A stretch of 45,227 nt of DNA from Bacillota bacterium (GTDB lineage Bacteria > Bacillota > UBA4882 > UBA10575). The position numbers and the translations under genes are program-made. The stretch's first letter is position 1. Each line of letters starts with the position of its first letter. Where the stretch lies: NCBI GenBank assembly GCA_029782135.1, contig JAKOVI010000052.1, positions 1 through 45,227 on the forward strand. Direction: 5' to 3'. Positions 24,206 through 33,541 of this stretch are shown piece by piece. The notes under the pieces are model-generated. The model was not told the DNA's origin and searched no databases. It saw only the letters and a program-made list of their open reading frames with translations.

Positions 24206-25855
24206 ATGGAATATACAGAGGAGCAACGCGATGCAGAACGGTTGCGGGCGGTGGTGACCTTTGCCGATCAGGTGCTTGCCCGGGGGCGGGACCGGTACCG
24301 GACGGAACCGACTCCCCTGCTGGCTGACGGGCTAAAGGTTGAGACCGGTGAACATCTTACCTGGCGGGTACCGGGGGGCAGGGAGATTGTCCTCTCCAAC
24401 CTGGCTAGTCAGCAAGTTTTGTTGCGGGTGCTGACCGGATTAACCAACCTTACAGGGGAGAGCAGGTACAAAGAGGCGGGGGAAGCGGTTCTGCGCTATC
24501 ATTTCGATCAGCTGGCCGACAGCAGCGGTTTATTACAATGGGGCGGTCACCGGGTAATTGATCTGAGAACCTTGCGGAGCGACGGACCGGAGAATAAGGG
24601 TTTGGTGCATGAGTTAAAAAACCATTTTCCCTACTATGATCTGATGTTTGCGGTGAACCCGGCGGCCACCAGGAAGCTGATTGATGCGATCTGGAATGCC
24701 CACCTTGATGACTGGGCGAACTTGGAGCTTAGCCGGCACGGCCGGTATGGACTCTCGCCCGGCCTCCTCTGGGAGCACCCTTTTCATGATCCGCCGCCGT
24801 TCAGGGCGACCCGTGGCCTTTCATTCCTCCCGGCCGGTAATGATCTGATCTATGCGGCTGGCCGTCTCTACAAGCAAACCGGCTATCTCCCGGCCTTGGT
24901 CTGGGCGAAAAGGCTGGCCTGGATGTATGTGAAAGCCCGGCACCCGAAAACCCGGCTCGGGGTCTACCAATATACCCAGGCCTTAAAACAAGAAGAGGCG
25001 GAGATCGCCCCGGAAGACCCGCATTTTACCTTCTCCTGTTACGGGGACCGGGCGCAACGCCAGTTCGGTCCGGAATTCGGCCTGGATGCGCTGGAAGGCT
25101 ATATGCTGTTGCCCGGGCATGCCTGGTCGATTTATGTGATCAATTCCTTGATGGAGTTGGAACTGGCCGAAGAACTGGGGACGGAAGCAGCGGAGTTCGT
25201 GGCGTGGGTGCATGAAGGGATGGTGGCTTATGCCAAGTATGCCTACCTTCCGGAGACCAATCAGTTGAAACCGATGCTGGCGAACGGGAAGGATCTCTCC
25301 GGTTACAGGTTGCCGCGCAGCGGGTACTATGGCCCGGCGGGGACAATTCTCCGGCGGTTTCCGGCCGGTGGCGGTTTTTTACATGCCTACGCCCGTACTT
25401 ACCGCCTCACCGGTGATCCCGGCCTCTGGACGGTCGTCCGCCGGATCGGGCAGGGGCTCGGCCTGGGCGATCTGGGCTTACGTCCCGGGGAAAGGGTACA
25501 GGTTGAATTGGGAAGCAAGCAGGCAGATTCCCGGGTCCTCTTCGCGTTGTTGGAGATCTACCGGACAATCCCCCACCCGGCATACCTTGCTTTAGCCCGG
25601 GCCGTGGGCGACAATATCCTCCGGGAGAAATTCCACTACGGTTTCTTTTTGCGGAGGCCCGACTGTCTTTATGCCGAGTTTAACGCCGCCGAACCGTTGG
25701 CACTGCTCAAGCTGGCGGCGGCGATCCGGGGGACCCCGGAGCTTGTTCCCGGGTATTTGGCCACCGGTTATCTCACCGGTGACTATGAAGAGTTGGACGG
25801 GACCGTCCATGGCCTCTACGGGAGTCAATTATATGAGCGCAGCCGGATGTCATAG
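24206..25855 (+). CDS. PL2-family pectate (exo)lyase, no signal peptide
   Basis: 549 aa from ATG 24206 (GGGAGGG before it). The PL2 fold is an alpha/alpha barrel. Conserved PL2-type segments are WGGHR, ENKGLVHELKNHFPYYDLM and SRHGRYG. Spacing of the putative metal ligands and catalytic Arg (H115, E136, R177, H178) is the same as in the Yersinia PL2 enzyme as I remember it (H109, E130, R171, H172). PL2 enzymes eliminate from pectate or oligogalacturonides, often as exo-lyases in the periplasm or cytoplasm. Here no signal peptide is seen, so it is likely intracellular and works on imported oligosaccharides. No transport gene is next to it, and the preceding gene ends with a terminator. Confidence 0.8.
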   Translation: MEYTEEQRDAERLRAVVTFADQVLARGRDRYRTEPTPLLADGLKVETGEHLTWRVPGGREIVLSNLASQQVLLRVLTGLTNLTGESRYKEAGEAVLRYHFDQLADSSGLLQWGGHRVIDLRTLRSDGPENKGLVHELKNHFPYYDLMFAVNPAATRKLIDAIWNAHLDDWANLELSRHGRYGLSPGLLWEHPFHDPPPFRATRGLSFLPAGNDLIYAAGRLYKQTGYLPALVWAKRLAWMYVKARHPKTRLGVYQYTQALKQEEAEIAPEDPHFTFSCYGDRAQRQFGPEFGLDALEGYMLLPGHAWSIYVINSLMELELAEELGTEAAEFVAWVHEGMVAYAKYAYLPETNQLKPMLANGKDLSGYRLPRSGYYGPAGTILRRFPAGGGFLHAYARTYRLTGDPGLWTVVRRIGQGLGLGDLGLRPGERVQVELGSKQADSRVLFALLEIYRTIPHPAYLALARAVGDNILREKFHYGFFLRRPDCLYAEFNAAEPLALLKLAAAIRGTPELVPGYLATGYLTGDYEELDGTVHGLYGSQLYERSRMS

Positions 25856-25948
25856 TTTACCTTAAATATTCTTTTCCCAGCTAGAAGGAGCTCTAAACCT
25901 GATAGTCGAATATATACTAATCAGGACTTTTAGCGGAGGGAAAACTTG

Positions 25949-27691
25949 ATGTTCATAGCCAGGCGACTCGTCCCCCTGTTTTTGCTGCTCTTTATTTTAA
26001 CACGGATTACTCCCACCGCAGAGGCTGAGCCCAATACCAAGCTTAACCTTACATATGATCAGTTGTTCCCCAACCGGATCGCGCTTCCCGCCGGGGGAGC
26101 GCAGCTTTCCGGGCCGGCGATTCCACGGCGGGGCTCGGCAACGCTTCCTGATTATTCGCCGGAAAAAAGAGTGGTCCCCGTACCAATGCCGCCGGAGGTG
26201 AGGGGGGTCTACGCGACCGGGTGGGCCGCCGGTTCGGCGACCTTGCTCAACCGGATCCTGCAGTTTGCGCAGGAAACGGAGATCAATACATTGGTGGTGG
26301 ATATAAAAGATGATACCGGCCGGGTCAGTTACCGGTCCGGCATTCCCATGGTGAATGCGTTGGAAGCCTGGGAAGCCAAGATTGAAGACCCATACCGTTT
26401 GTTGCAAACCCTCCGCCGTGGGCAGATCTACCCGATCGCCCGGTTGGTTGTGTTTAAAGATCCCCTGCTCGCCGAGCGCAGGCCGGATCTGGCGTTGAAA
26501 CAAAAGAACGGGGAGATCTGGCGCGACTATAAAGGCCTGGCCTGGGTTGATCCCCATAGCCGGGAAGTATGGGAATATAACATCGAGATTGCGAAGGAGG
26601 CGGTGCGCTTAGGCTTCCCGGAAATCCAATTTGATTATGTCCGCTTTGCCAGTGACGGCGATTTAAAGAACTGTGTCTACCCGTTTGCGGACGGCTCCAG
26701 TAAGGAAGATGTCATTAAGGAATTCCTTTTGTATGCCCGGAAAGAGCTCGAACCATTGGGGGTAGTGGTTTCGGCGGATATTTTCGGTTTGGTCTGTTCG
26801 TCCGCCGACGATCTCTTCATCGGCCAAAAACTGGAGAAGATCGCGGAAGCGGTACCGGTGATCTCACCAATGGTTTACCCCTCCCATTACGCGAAGGGTT
26901 GTTACGGGTTGAGCAATCCCGATCTCTCCCCTTATGAGACGGTTTTGAGAAGCCTGAAGGATGCCGCGCGCCGCTTGAAGGGATCCCCGGTTCAAATGCG
27001 CCCCTGGTTACAGGATTTCTCATTGGAAAGCGCCTACGGACAGCGGGAGATTCAAGCCCAGATCCAGGCGGTCCGTGACGCCGGGTTCAAAGATTGGCTC
27101 TTTTGGAATCCGAGTTGCCGTTACCAAGTGAGTAAATACAAGCCTATAACCCATACGCTCATTGCTGGGGGCCCGGATTTAGGGGCGACGGAAGATTCAA
27201 TATCCCATGGTGTTGATGGGTCGAGAGCGGAACCGGCAGAGGATTCGCCAATCCCCGGTGCTGGGGAGGCGGGTATGGTACAGGTGGACGATTCCCAAAC
27301 TCTCAGCACTGAGGCGCCAGGTTTTGGACTGGCAAATTCCCCGCCCTCCGGGACGGAAGAGCCAGATTTGGAAGCGGCCGGAGATTCTCTAGCTTTAGAC
27401 GAGCGATTAGTTGCTGCGGAGCAGGCACCGGAAACTTGGGCAGCCGAAACGGCTCCGGAAAGCCAGGGTCTTGCGGGGACAACGGAGACGGCTCAGGAAG
27501 GCTTGGATCGTTCAGACACGGCGCAAGCGGTTTTCGAAGATGCGGTTCTTGAGTGGACAGCGGAAACAGACAACCTGGTAGATAAGAAGGGAGCCGGTGC
27601 TGCGGAGGAGCAGGAATCTCTTCCGGAGGGTGATGAACGAGTTCTTGCCATGGAAGATAAGGAACCGGTTTCCGAAGGTAGCAACCTGTAA
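25949..27691 (+). CDS. Secreted GH-like protein (DUF4015) with long acidic tail
   Basis: 580 aa. Signal peptide (about 1-27). The catalytic-type domain (about 85-390) is of the putative glycoside hydrolase family DUF4015 (GH13-like TIM barrel): RGVYATGWAAG, NTLVVDIKDDTGRVSY, GLAWVDPHSREVWEYNIEIAKEAVRLGFPEIQFDYVRF, VVSADIFGLVC, SPMVYPSHY and DAGFKDWLFWNPSC. A disordered, Glu/Ala/Asp-rich tail of about 170 residues follows, with no repeats that I can align. The start is ATG 25949, in phase with GGAGGG 8 nt before; a TTG one codon earlier is less well placed. The substrate is unknown. It is followed by a separate promoter for the liv operon. Confidence 0.85.
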   Translation: MFIARRLVPLFLLLFILTRITPTAEAEPNTKLNLTYDQLFPNRIALPAGGAQLSGPAIPRRGSATLPDYSPEKRVVPVPMPPEVRGVYATGWAAGSATLLNRILQFAQETEINTLVVDIKDDTGRVSYRSGIPMVNALEAWEAKIEDPYRLLQTLRRGQIYPIARLVVFKDPLLAERRPDLALKQKNGEIWRDYKGLAWVDPHSREVWEYNIEIAKEAVRLGFPEIQFDYVRFASDGDLKNCVYPFADGSSKEDVIKEFLLYARKELEPLGVVVSADIFGLVCSSADDLFIGQKLEKIAEAVPVISPMVYPSHYAKGCYGLSNPDLSPYETVLRSLKDAARRLKGSPVQMRPWLQDFSLESAYGQREIQAQIQAVRDAGFKDWLFWNPSCRYQVSKYKPITHTLIAGGPDLGATEDSISHGVDGSRAEPAEDSPIPGAGEAGMVQVDDSQTLSTEAPGFGLANSPPSGTEEPDLEAAGDSLALDERLVAAEQAPETWAAETAPESQGLAGTTETAQEGLDRSDTAQAVFEDAVLEWTAETDNLVDKKGAGAAEEQESLPEGDERVLAMEDKEPVSEGSNL

Positions 27692-27778
27692 CAACCGGGG
27701 CTGTCCGATTACGGTAAAGCTTGTAACTTTGTATCTAGTATACATGGAAGATGGAAGTTTATTTTGATGCACTTGAGA

Positions 27779-27807
27779 TTGACATTTTATAGTGATTTTG
27801 ATATTAT
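27779..27807 (+). promoter_or_regulatory. Sigma-A promoter of the liv operon
   Basis: TTGACA (27779-27784), a 17-nt spacer and TATTAT (27802-27807), close to consensus. It lies about 100 nt before the binding-protein gene. Confidence 0.92.
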
Positions 27808-27825
27808 TTTTCATAACTTAGAAAG

Positions 27826-27865
27826 AGGCGAGAAATTATTGGCGGTTCTGACCATAATCTCGCCT
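27826..27865 (+). other. Hairpin in the 5' leader of the liv operon
   Basis: AGGCGAGA (27826-27833) pairs with TCTCGCCT (27858-27865), with further pairing of ATTAT/ATAAT inside. It lies between the promoter and the ATG at 27907, and no T run follows. It may stabilise the mRNA 5' end or be a regulatory element; no known class is recognised. Confidence 0.55.
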
Positions 27866-27906
27866 GTATATTTATAAAGTTATTAAAGCAAACGTGAGGA
27901 GGTAGT

Positions 27907-29061
27907 ATGGAAATGAATAAGAAACTGCTGGTCATTATCGGGATTATTGTTATTCTGGCCTTGGTTTTAGTAGCGGTCTTTAGCGGTCGCCGCGAGAGCG
28001 ACACGATTAAGATCGGAACAATCATGTCCATGAGCGGGGTTGTTTCTGCTTATGGGATTCAAACCCGTGATGCCATTCAAATGGCGATTGATGAGATTAA
28101 TGCCAAAGGTGGCGTTCTCGGTAAAAAGGTGGAATTGATTGCCGAAGATGATGAGAAAAATCCGGAGAAGACGATGAATGCCCTGATTAAATTGGCGACC
28201 AAGGATAAAGTGGCGGCGATTATCGGGGCGTTAACCAGCGACTGTACTTTGGCGATCACAAAAGAAGCCCAGCAACGCAATGTATTACTGATTACCCCGA
28301 CCTCAACCAATGACCGGGTGACCGAAGCCGGGGATTTAATCTTCAGATCCTGCTTTAAGGATTCTTTCCAGGGAAGTATCGTGGCGCAATTCGCGATCGA
28401 GACTTTAGGCGCACAAAAAGCGGCGATTCTCTATGATATGAACAATGACTACTCCACGGGGCTGACCAAGGCTTTCCAGGATACTTTTGAATCCTTGGGC
28501 GGCCGTATGGTTGCGATCGAGTCTTACGCCGGCGGGGACAAAGACTTCAACGCCCAGATCACAAAGATTAAGGCGGCCGCTCCTGATGTCCTCTTTATCC
28601 CGGATTACTACAATACGATCTCCTTGGTGATCAAGCAGGTTAGAAACCAAGGTTTGAACGTTACCATGCTCGGGGCTGACGGTTGGGATGAACTGACCGG
28701 TCAGGCCGGTGATGAGGCGATCGGTTCGTACTTCAGCAACCACTATAGCCCGGATGCGGATGATCCGGATGTTCAGGAGTTTGTCCGCAAATACCGTTCC
28801 CGTTATAACGTCACGCCGAATGCCCTGGCAGTGTTGGGCTACGACGCGACCTACATTCTGCTGGAAGCGATCGAACGTGCCGGGACCACCGATCCGCAGA
28901 AAGTGAAAGTCGCGATGATGCAGACCGATCGGAAGTTCGTGACCGGTCATATTAAGTTTGACGAGCAACGCAATCCGGTGAAGTCGGTGACGATGTTGAA
29001 GATTGTGAAAGGTCCGGACGGGAAACTGACCACCGAATACGTTGGGCAGGTTAATCCATAA
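27907..29061 (+). CDS. livJ: Branched-chain amino acid type ABC transporter substrate-binding protein
   Basis: 384 aa. Periplasmic-binding-protein type I fold (Peripla_BP_6): TIKIGTIMSMSGVVSAYGIQ, AIQMAIDEINAKGGVLGKKVELIAEDDEKNPEKT, YSTGLTKAFQDTFESLGG, PDVLFIPDYYN, VLGYDATYILLEAIERAGT. N-terminal hydrophobic helix (about 6-26) but no lipobox cysteine, so it is either membrane-anchored by that helix or cleaved; most Gram-positive-type binding proteins are lipoproteins. Ligand is a guess: Leu/Ile/Val or another amino acid. ATG has GAGGAGG just 4 nt before; an ATG two codons later has spacing of 10 and is an alternative. Heads livJHMGF. Confidence 0.92.
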   Translation: MEMNKKLLVIIGIIVILALVLVAVFSGRRESDTIKIGTIMSMSGVVSAYGIQTRDAIQMAIDEINAKGGVLGKKVELIAEDDEKNPEKTMNALIKLATKDKVAAIIGALTSDCTLAITKEAQQRNVLLITPTSTNDRVTEAGDLIFRSCFKDSFQGSIVAQFAIETLGAQKAAILYDMNNDYSTGLTKAFQDTFESLGGRMVAIESYAGGDKDFNAQITKIKAAAPDVLFIPDYYNTISLVIKQVRNQGLNVTMLGADGWDELTGQAGDEAIGSYFSNHYSPDADDPDVQEFVRKYRSRYNVTPNALAVLGYDATYILLEAIERAGTTDPQKVKVAMMQTDRKFVTGHIKFDEQRNPVKSVTMLKIVKGPDGKLTTEYVGQVNP

Positions 29062-29090
29062 TCATAATCAGTCTGGAGTTGACAGAAGAT

Positions 29091-29125
29091 AAGTAATGGG
29101 AGAAATTCTTTTTCTCCCATTACTT
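29091..29125 (+). terminator. Strong hairpin between the binding protein and permease genes
   Basis: A 15-bp perfect stem (29091-29105 with 29111-29125) with a TTCTT loop lies 30 nt after the binding-protein stop. A weak AATTTGG follows, not a real T run. It may stabilise or trim the mRNA so that more binding protein than permease is made, or act as a partial terminator. Confidence 0.7.
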
Positions 29126-29176
29126 AATTTGGTTTAAATTGCCACTTTTTGCTTTAATGTAAGGAGGTGGGGTTTG

Positions 29177-30076
29177 ATGGGGGTTTTTCAACAGATTTTA
29201 CAGCAGATGATTAACGGATTGTCCTTAGGAAGCATCTACGCTTTACTGGCGCTGGGTTATACGATGGTTTACGGGATTGTGAAACTGATTAATTTCGCAC
29301 ACGGCGACATACTAATGATTGGGGCTTTTATCGGCTATTTCGTCTTAATCAAGCTTGGCGTAACCCCCGGGACCTTGATTGTTGCTTTTTTAATTTCGAT
29401 GCCGTTCTGTGCTTTGCTTGGGGTCTTAATGGAAAAGATCTGCTATAAACCACTCCGCAACGCACCGCGGATCAATGCCTTGATTACGGCGATTGGCGTT
29501 TCTTTCTTTTTGGAGAATGGTGCGCGGGTCTTACCGGTGATCGGTCCCAACCCTCGTGTTTTCCCCACGTTACCCCCGGTTACCCATCATCTTTTCGGGG
29601 TCGGGGTTAGCCGCGTCCAAATTATTATCTTTGCCGTAGCGATTGGGCTGATGCTCGTCCTGAATTACATCATTAATTATACCAAGATTGGTAAAGCAAT
29701 GCGGGCGGTCTCTTTCGATAAAGGAGCCTCATATTTGATGGGGATCAATGTCGACCGCGTCATTTCTTTTACTTTTGCCCTGGGTTCAGCCTTGGCGGCG
29801 GCAGCGGGGATCCTGTTTGCCAGCGCTTATCCACAAGTCGAACCATACATGGGGATTATGCCGGGGTTAAAAGCGTTCATCGCCGCCGTGCTTGGTGGAA
29901 TTGGTAGTATTCCCGGAGCAATGCTTGGCGGTTTTATTTTGGGTGTCGCCGAAACTTTAGCGAAGGGTTTTCTCTCTTCCCAAATGGCCGATGCGATCGC
30001 GTTCGGTTTATTAATCATCATTCTCGTCGTCAAACCAGCGGGAATTCTCGGGATACCGATTAACGAGAAAGTGTAG
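29177..30076 (+). CDS. livH: Branched-chain amino acid ABC transporter permease LivH
   Basis: 299 aa, about eight transmembrane helices. Family segments: NGLSLGSIYALLALGYTMVYGIVKLINFAHGDILM near the N-terminus, GKAMRAVSFDKGASYLMGINVD (EAA-type loop contacting the ATPase) and GIMPGLKAFIAAVLGGIGSIPGAMLGG. ATG 29177 is preceded by AAGGAGG at 9 nt. A TTG start one codon earlier is in frame but less likely. Confidence 0.95.
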   Translation: MGVFQQILQQMINGLSLGSIYALLALGYTMVYGIVKLINFAHGDILMIGAFIGYFVLIKLGVTPGTLIVAFLISMPFCALLGVLMEKICYKPLRNAPRINALITAIGVSFFLENGARVLPVIGPNPRVFPTLPPVTHHLFGVGVSRVQIIIFAVAIGLMLVLNYIINYTKIGKAMRAVSFDKGASYLMGINVDRVISFTFALGSALAAAAGILFASAYPQVEPYMGIMPGLKAFIAAVLGGIGSIPGAMLGGFILGVAETLAKGFLSSQMADAIAFGLLIIILVVKPAGILGIPINEKV

Positions 30077-30086
30077 GTGACGTTAA

Positions 30087-31106
30087 TTGCAGAACGAACG
30101 GCTAAAAAGGACGATAATCTCAATAATCCTGCTGGTCCTGGTCTCGGTCTTCTTGAATGTCTTGGTGGCCATGCGGATTATTGATGAGTATACAACCCAG
30201 GTGTTAACGATTGGCGCGATCAATGTGATTGTGGCGCTAGGTTTGAACCTGATCTCCGGTTTTACCGGGCAGTTGGCGTTAGGTCATGCCGGTTTTATGG
30301 CTGTGGGCGCCTATACCACAGCGGCGCTCGTCATGAAGCTGGGGTTCCCGATCTTCCCGGCAATTTTTGCCGGCGGGTTGGTCTCTGCGCTCTTTGGCTT
30401 CCTGATTGGGCTGCCCACCCTGCGGTTGCGCGGTGACTACCTGGCAATTGTCACTTTGGGCTTTGGGGAGATCATCCGGGTGATCATGATTAATCTGGCG
30501 GAGATTACCGGGGGCCCGGCTGGGTTGAAGGGAATTCCGCCGTTCACCAACAACTTTTTCTGGCGTCCGGTGGTTTCGTTTGGCATTGTCTATTTATTCC
30601 TGGTCTTAGTGGTATTCCTGATCAGTAACTTGTTAAAATCCTCTCCCGGTTGTGCGATTGTTTCGATCCGGGAGGATGAGATCGCGGCAAATGCGATGGG
30701 AATCAATGTCTTTTATTATAAAATGTTCGCCTTTACCCTTTCGGCCTTTATTGCCGGTTTGGGCGGCGGGCTTTATGCGCCGTTTTTCGGTTATTTGAAC
30801 CCCAATATGTTTACCTTCCTAAAGTCGGTGGAGTTCTTGATCATTGTGGTCTTGGGCGGAATGGGCAACATCACCGGAACTGTCCTGGCCGGCTTTGGCC
30901 TGACTTACCTGCAGGAATTCTTACGTTTCCTCCAGGACTACCGGTTGGTGATTTACCCGCTGATCCTGATTGTGTTGATGCTTTTCCAACCTTCCGGTTT
31001 GATGGGCTTGTTTGGGAACCGCGAATTCTCCCTGACCGGACTGGCTGAACAGATTAATCAAGCACTTTTCCGGAAGAGTCCGGCAGAAAAGGCTGGTGAT
31101 AAGTGA
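30087..31106 (+). CDS. livM: Branched-chain amino acid ABC transporter permease LivM
   Basis: 339 aa, multi-spanning. Family segments: NVIVALGLNLISGFTGQLALGHAGFMAVGAYT, LRGDYLAIVTLGFGEIIRVI, and ATPase-contact loop EIAANAMGINVFYYK. TTG start with AGGTGA 6 nt upstream. It ends in a TGATG overlap with livG, so translation is coupled. Confidence 0.95.
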   Translation: MQNERLKRTIISIILLVLVSVFLNVLVAMRIIDEYTTQVLTIGAINVIVALGLNLISGFTGQLALGHAGFMAVGAYTTAALVMKLGFPIFPAIFAGGLVSALFGFLIGLPTLRLRGDYLAIVTLGFGEIIRVIMINLAEITGGPAGLKGIPPFTNNFFWRPVVSFGIVYLFLVLVVFLISNLLKSSPGCAIVSIREDEIAANAMGINVFYYKMFAFTLSAFIAGLGGGLYAPFFGYLNPNMFTFLKSVEFLIIVVLGGMGNITGTVLAGFGLTYLQEFLRFLQDYRLVIYPLILIVLMLFQPSGLMGLFGNREFSLTGLAEQINQALFRKSPAEKAGDK

Positions 31107-31889
31107 TGACGACAGTCTTGCAAGCAGAAAACATCTCCATCCAGTTTGGCGGTCTGATGGCAGTCTCCAGTTTTAATATGGAACTGCAGGAAGGGGAACT
31201 GGTCGGTCTGATTGGGCCGAACGGGGCCGGGAAAACGACGATCTTTAATATGCTGACCGGGATCCACAAACCAACCAGCGGCCGGATTCTGGTGCAGAGC
31301 CGTAACGGCGGACAACGGAATATCGAAAAACTCCAGCCCTATCAGATCACCAGTTTGGGTGTGGCCAGGACCTTCCAGAATATCAGGCTCTTCAAGAACC
31401 TCAGCGTCCTGGATAATGTGCGGATTGCCAATCATTTTAATGCCCAATATAAGTCAATCCATGCCATCTTGCGCCTTCCACTTTTTTATCAGGAAGAAAA
31501 GCGGATCTATGAATATAATATGGAGCTTTTAAAGCTTTTTAAGCTCGAGCAGAAATGCAACGAACTGGCGAAGAACCTTCCTTATGGTGAACAGCGAAAA
31601 CTTGAGATCGTGCGGGCTCTGGCGACGAAGCCCCATACCCTGCTCCTCGATGAACCGGCGGCCGGGATGAACCCCCAGGAGACCAAAGAATTAATGGAAC
31701 TCATCAAGTCGATCAAAGAGCAGTTTGATTTGACGATTCTTTTGATTGAGCATGATATGAACTTGGTGATGGGGATCTGTGAACGGATTATCGTCCTCGA
31801 TTATGGCCGCGTGATTGCACAGGGCAAGCCGGCGGAGATTACCCGCAATCCGATGGTGATCAAAGCCTATCTTGGGAAGGAGATGGAGC

Positions 31890-31900
<11 letters not shown>
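31106..31900 (+). CDS. livG: Branched-chain amino acid ABC transporter ATPase LivG
   Basis: 264 aa. Walker A GPNGAGKTT, Q-loop region ARTFQNIRLF, signature LPYGEQRKLEIVRAL, Walker B LLLDEPAAGMNP, and switch His in LIEHDM. LivG-type insert between Walker A and signature is present. Starts at the ATG overlapping the livM stop, and its 3' end overlaps livF by 11 nt. Confidence 0.96.
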
Positions 31901-32597
<697 letters not shown>

Positions 32598-32623
32598 TTA
32601 TAAACGAATGGAGGGGTTAATGC

Positions 32624-33253
32624 ATGTATGTCCGTAGCCGGATGACCAGGGACCCGTTCACGGTTTCACCGGACACAACAATCGCCGAAGCGCTCGAGTT
32701 GATGCGGGTCAAGAAGATTAATCGCGTGCCGGTGGTGAAAGATGGGAAACTCGTCGGTATCATTACCGAACGGAGGCTGATGGAAGTTTCGCCATCCTCC
32801 GCGACTTCACTCAGCATCTTTGAGATTAATTACCTGCTCGCGAAGACCAAAGTTAAAGAGGTAATGACAAAGAATGTCGTGACCGTCTCTCCTGACGATC
32901 TGTTGGAAACAGCCGCCTTAAAGATGAGGGATAATCAGATTGGTGGACTTCCGGTGGTGGAAGATTCGAAGCTGGTGGGGATTATTACCGAATCGAATAT
33001 TTTTGATGCTTTCATTGAGATCATGGGCTTCCGCGAACGGGGCAGCCGGATCTCGATCCTGGTCCAGGAAGACCGGCCGGGCGTCTTGGCCGAACTGGCC
33101 GGGGTCATTGCCAAATTTGACATCAATATCACCCATTTGGCGATCTACCATGGAGAAATTGTCCTCCGTGTCGACACCCGGAAGCCGGACAAACTGCTTG
33201 AGGCTTTGCGGGAGAATGGATTCAAAATCAATTCGGTCTTCATTACGGAATAG
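32624..33253 (+). CDS. CBS-pair plus ACT-domain protein (AcuB-like)
   Basis: 209 aa. CBS1 (about 5-58), CBS2 (about 75-132) and a C-terminal ACT domain (about 139-205, ISILVQEDRPGVLAELAGVIAKFDINI). CBS pairs bind adenosyl nucleotides and ACT domains bind amino acids, so it is a likely sensor of both. It starts 26 nt after livF with GGAGGGG before the ATG, so it is part of that operon. A role in tuning amino-acid uptake or metabolism is plausible, but the target is unknown. Confidence 0.9.
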   Translation: MYVRSRMTRDPFTVSPDTTIAEALELMRVKKINRVPVVKDGKLVGIITERRLMEVSPSSATSLSIFEINYLLAKTKVKEVMTKNVVTVSPDDLLETAALKMRDNQIGGLPVVEDSKLVGIITESNIFDAFIEIMGFRERGSRISILVQEDRPGVLAELAGVIAKFDINITHLAIYHGEIVLRVDTRKPDKLLEALRENGFKINSVFITE

Positions 33254-33314
33254 GTAAACATTTTTGGCCGGGCGTTGACCAGGTCTTCGCCCTAACAAGA
33301 TTACATAGTGGTTC

Positions 33315-33353
33315 AAAGGCCGAGACTGCCTAAACAAGGTAGTCTCGGCTTTT
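33315..33353 (+). terminator. Terminator of the liv operon
   Basis: CCGAGACTGCC (33320-33330) pairs with GGTAGTCTCGG (33338-33348, one G-T type mismatch), flanked by AAAGG and CTTTT. It lies about 60 nt after the CBS-ACT stop. Confidence 0.85.
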
Positions 33354-33415
33354 GAATGCTAAAAATATTAATAGTTGCTCCGTGCTTTACCCTATTGCTT
33401 TCCCCAGTAAGGGAC

Positions 33416-33522
33416 GGATGGTGTTTTCCGGCGATTTGAATTTCTTGGCTAGTATTCTTAGCGAAGCGGAGCTGAGCTTTAGAATCCTCCAAGAAATTCA
33501 CCGAATAAGGAAAACACCATCC
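33416..33522. repeat. Long two-armed intergenic hairpin (about 107 nt)
   Basis: The arms GGATGGTGTTTTCC (33416-33429) and GGAAAACACCATCC (33509-33522) are perfect complements. Inside, AATTTCTTGG (33439-33448) and CCAAGAAATT (33489-33498) also pair perfectly, and a third short pairing ATTCT/AGAAT lies near the centre. The two internal loops are 9 and 10 nt. It fills most of the gap between the liv terminator and the convergent degV gene. It could be a small RNA, a REP/MITE-like element, or a 3' end of degV mRNA. Confidence 0.7.
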
Positions 33523-33541
33523 AGCCCCTGCTTTTAGTCCT

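Noticed and set aside
33352-33537. A 61-codon ORF in the gap between the liv operon and degV
   Set aside because: It lies on the long hairpin, and the base pairing explains the sequence better than coding.
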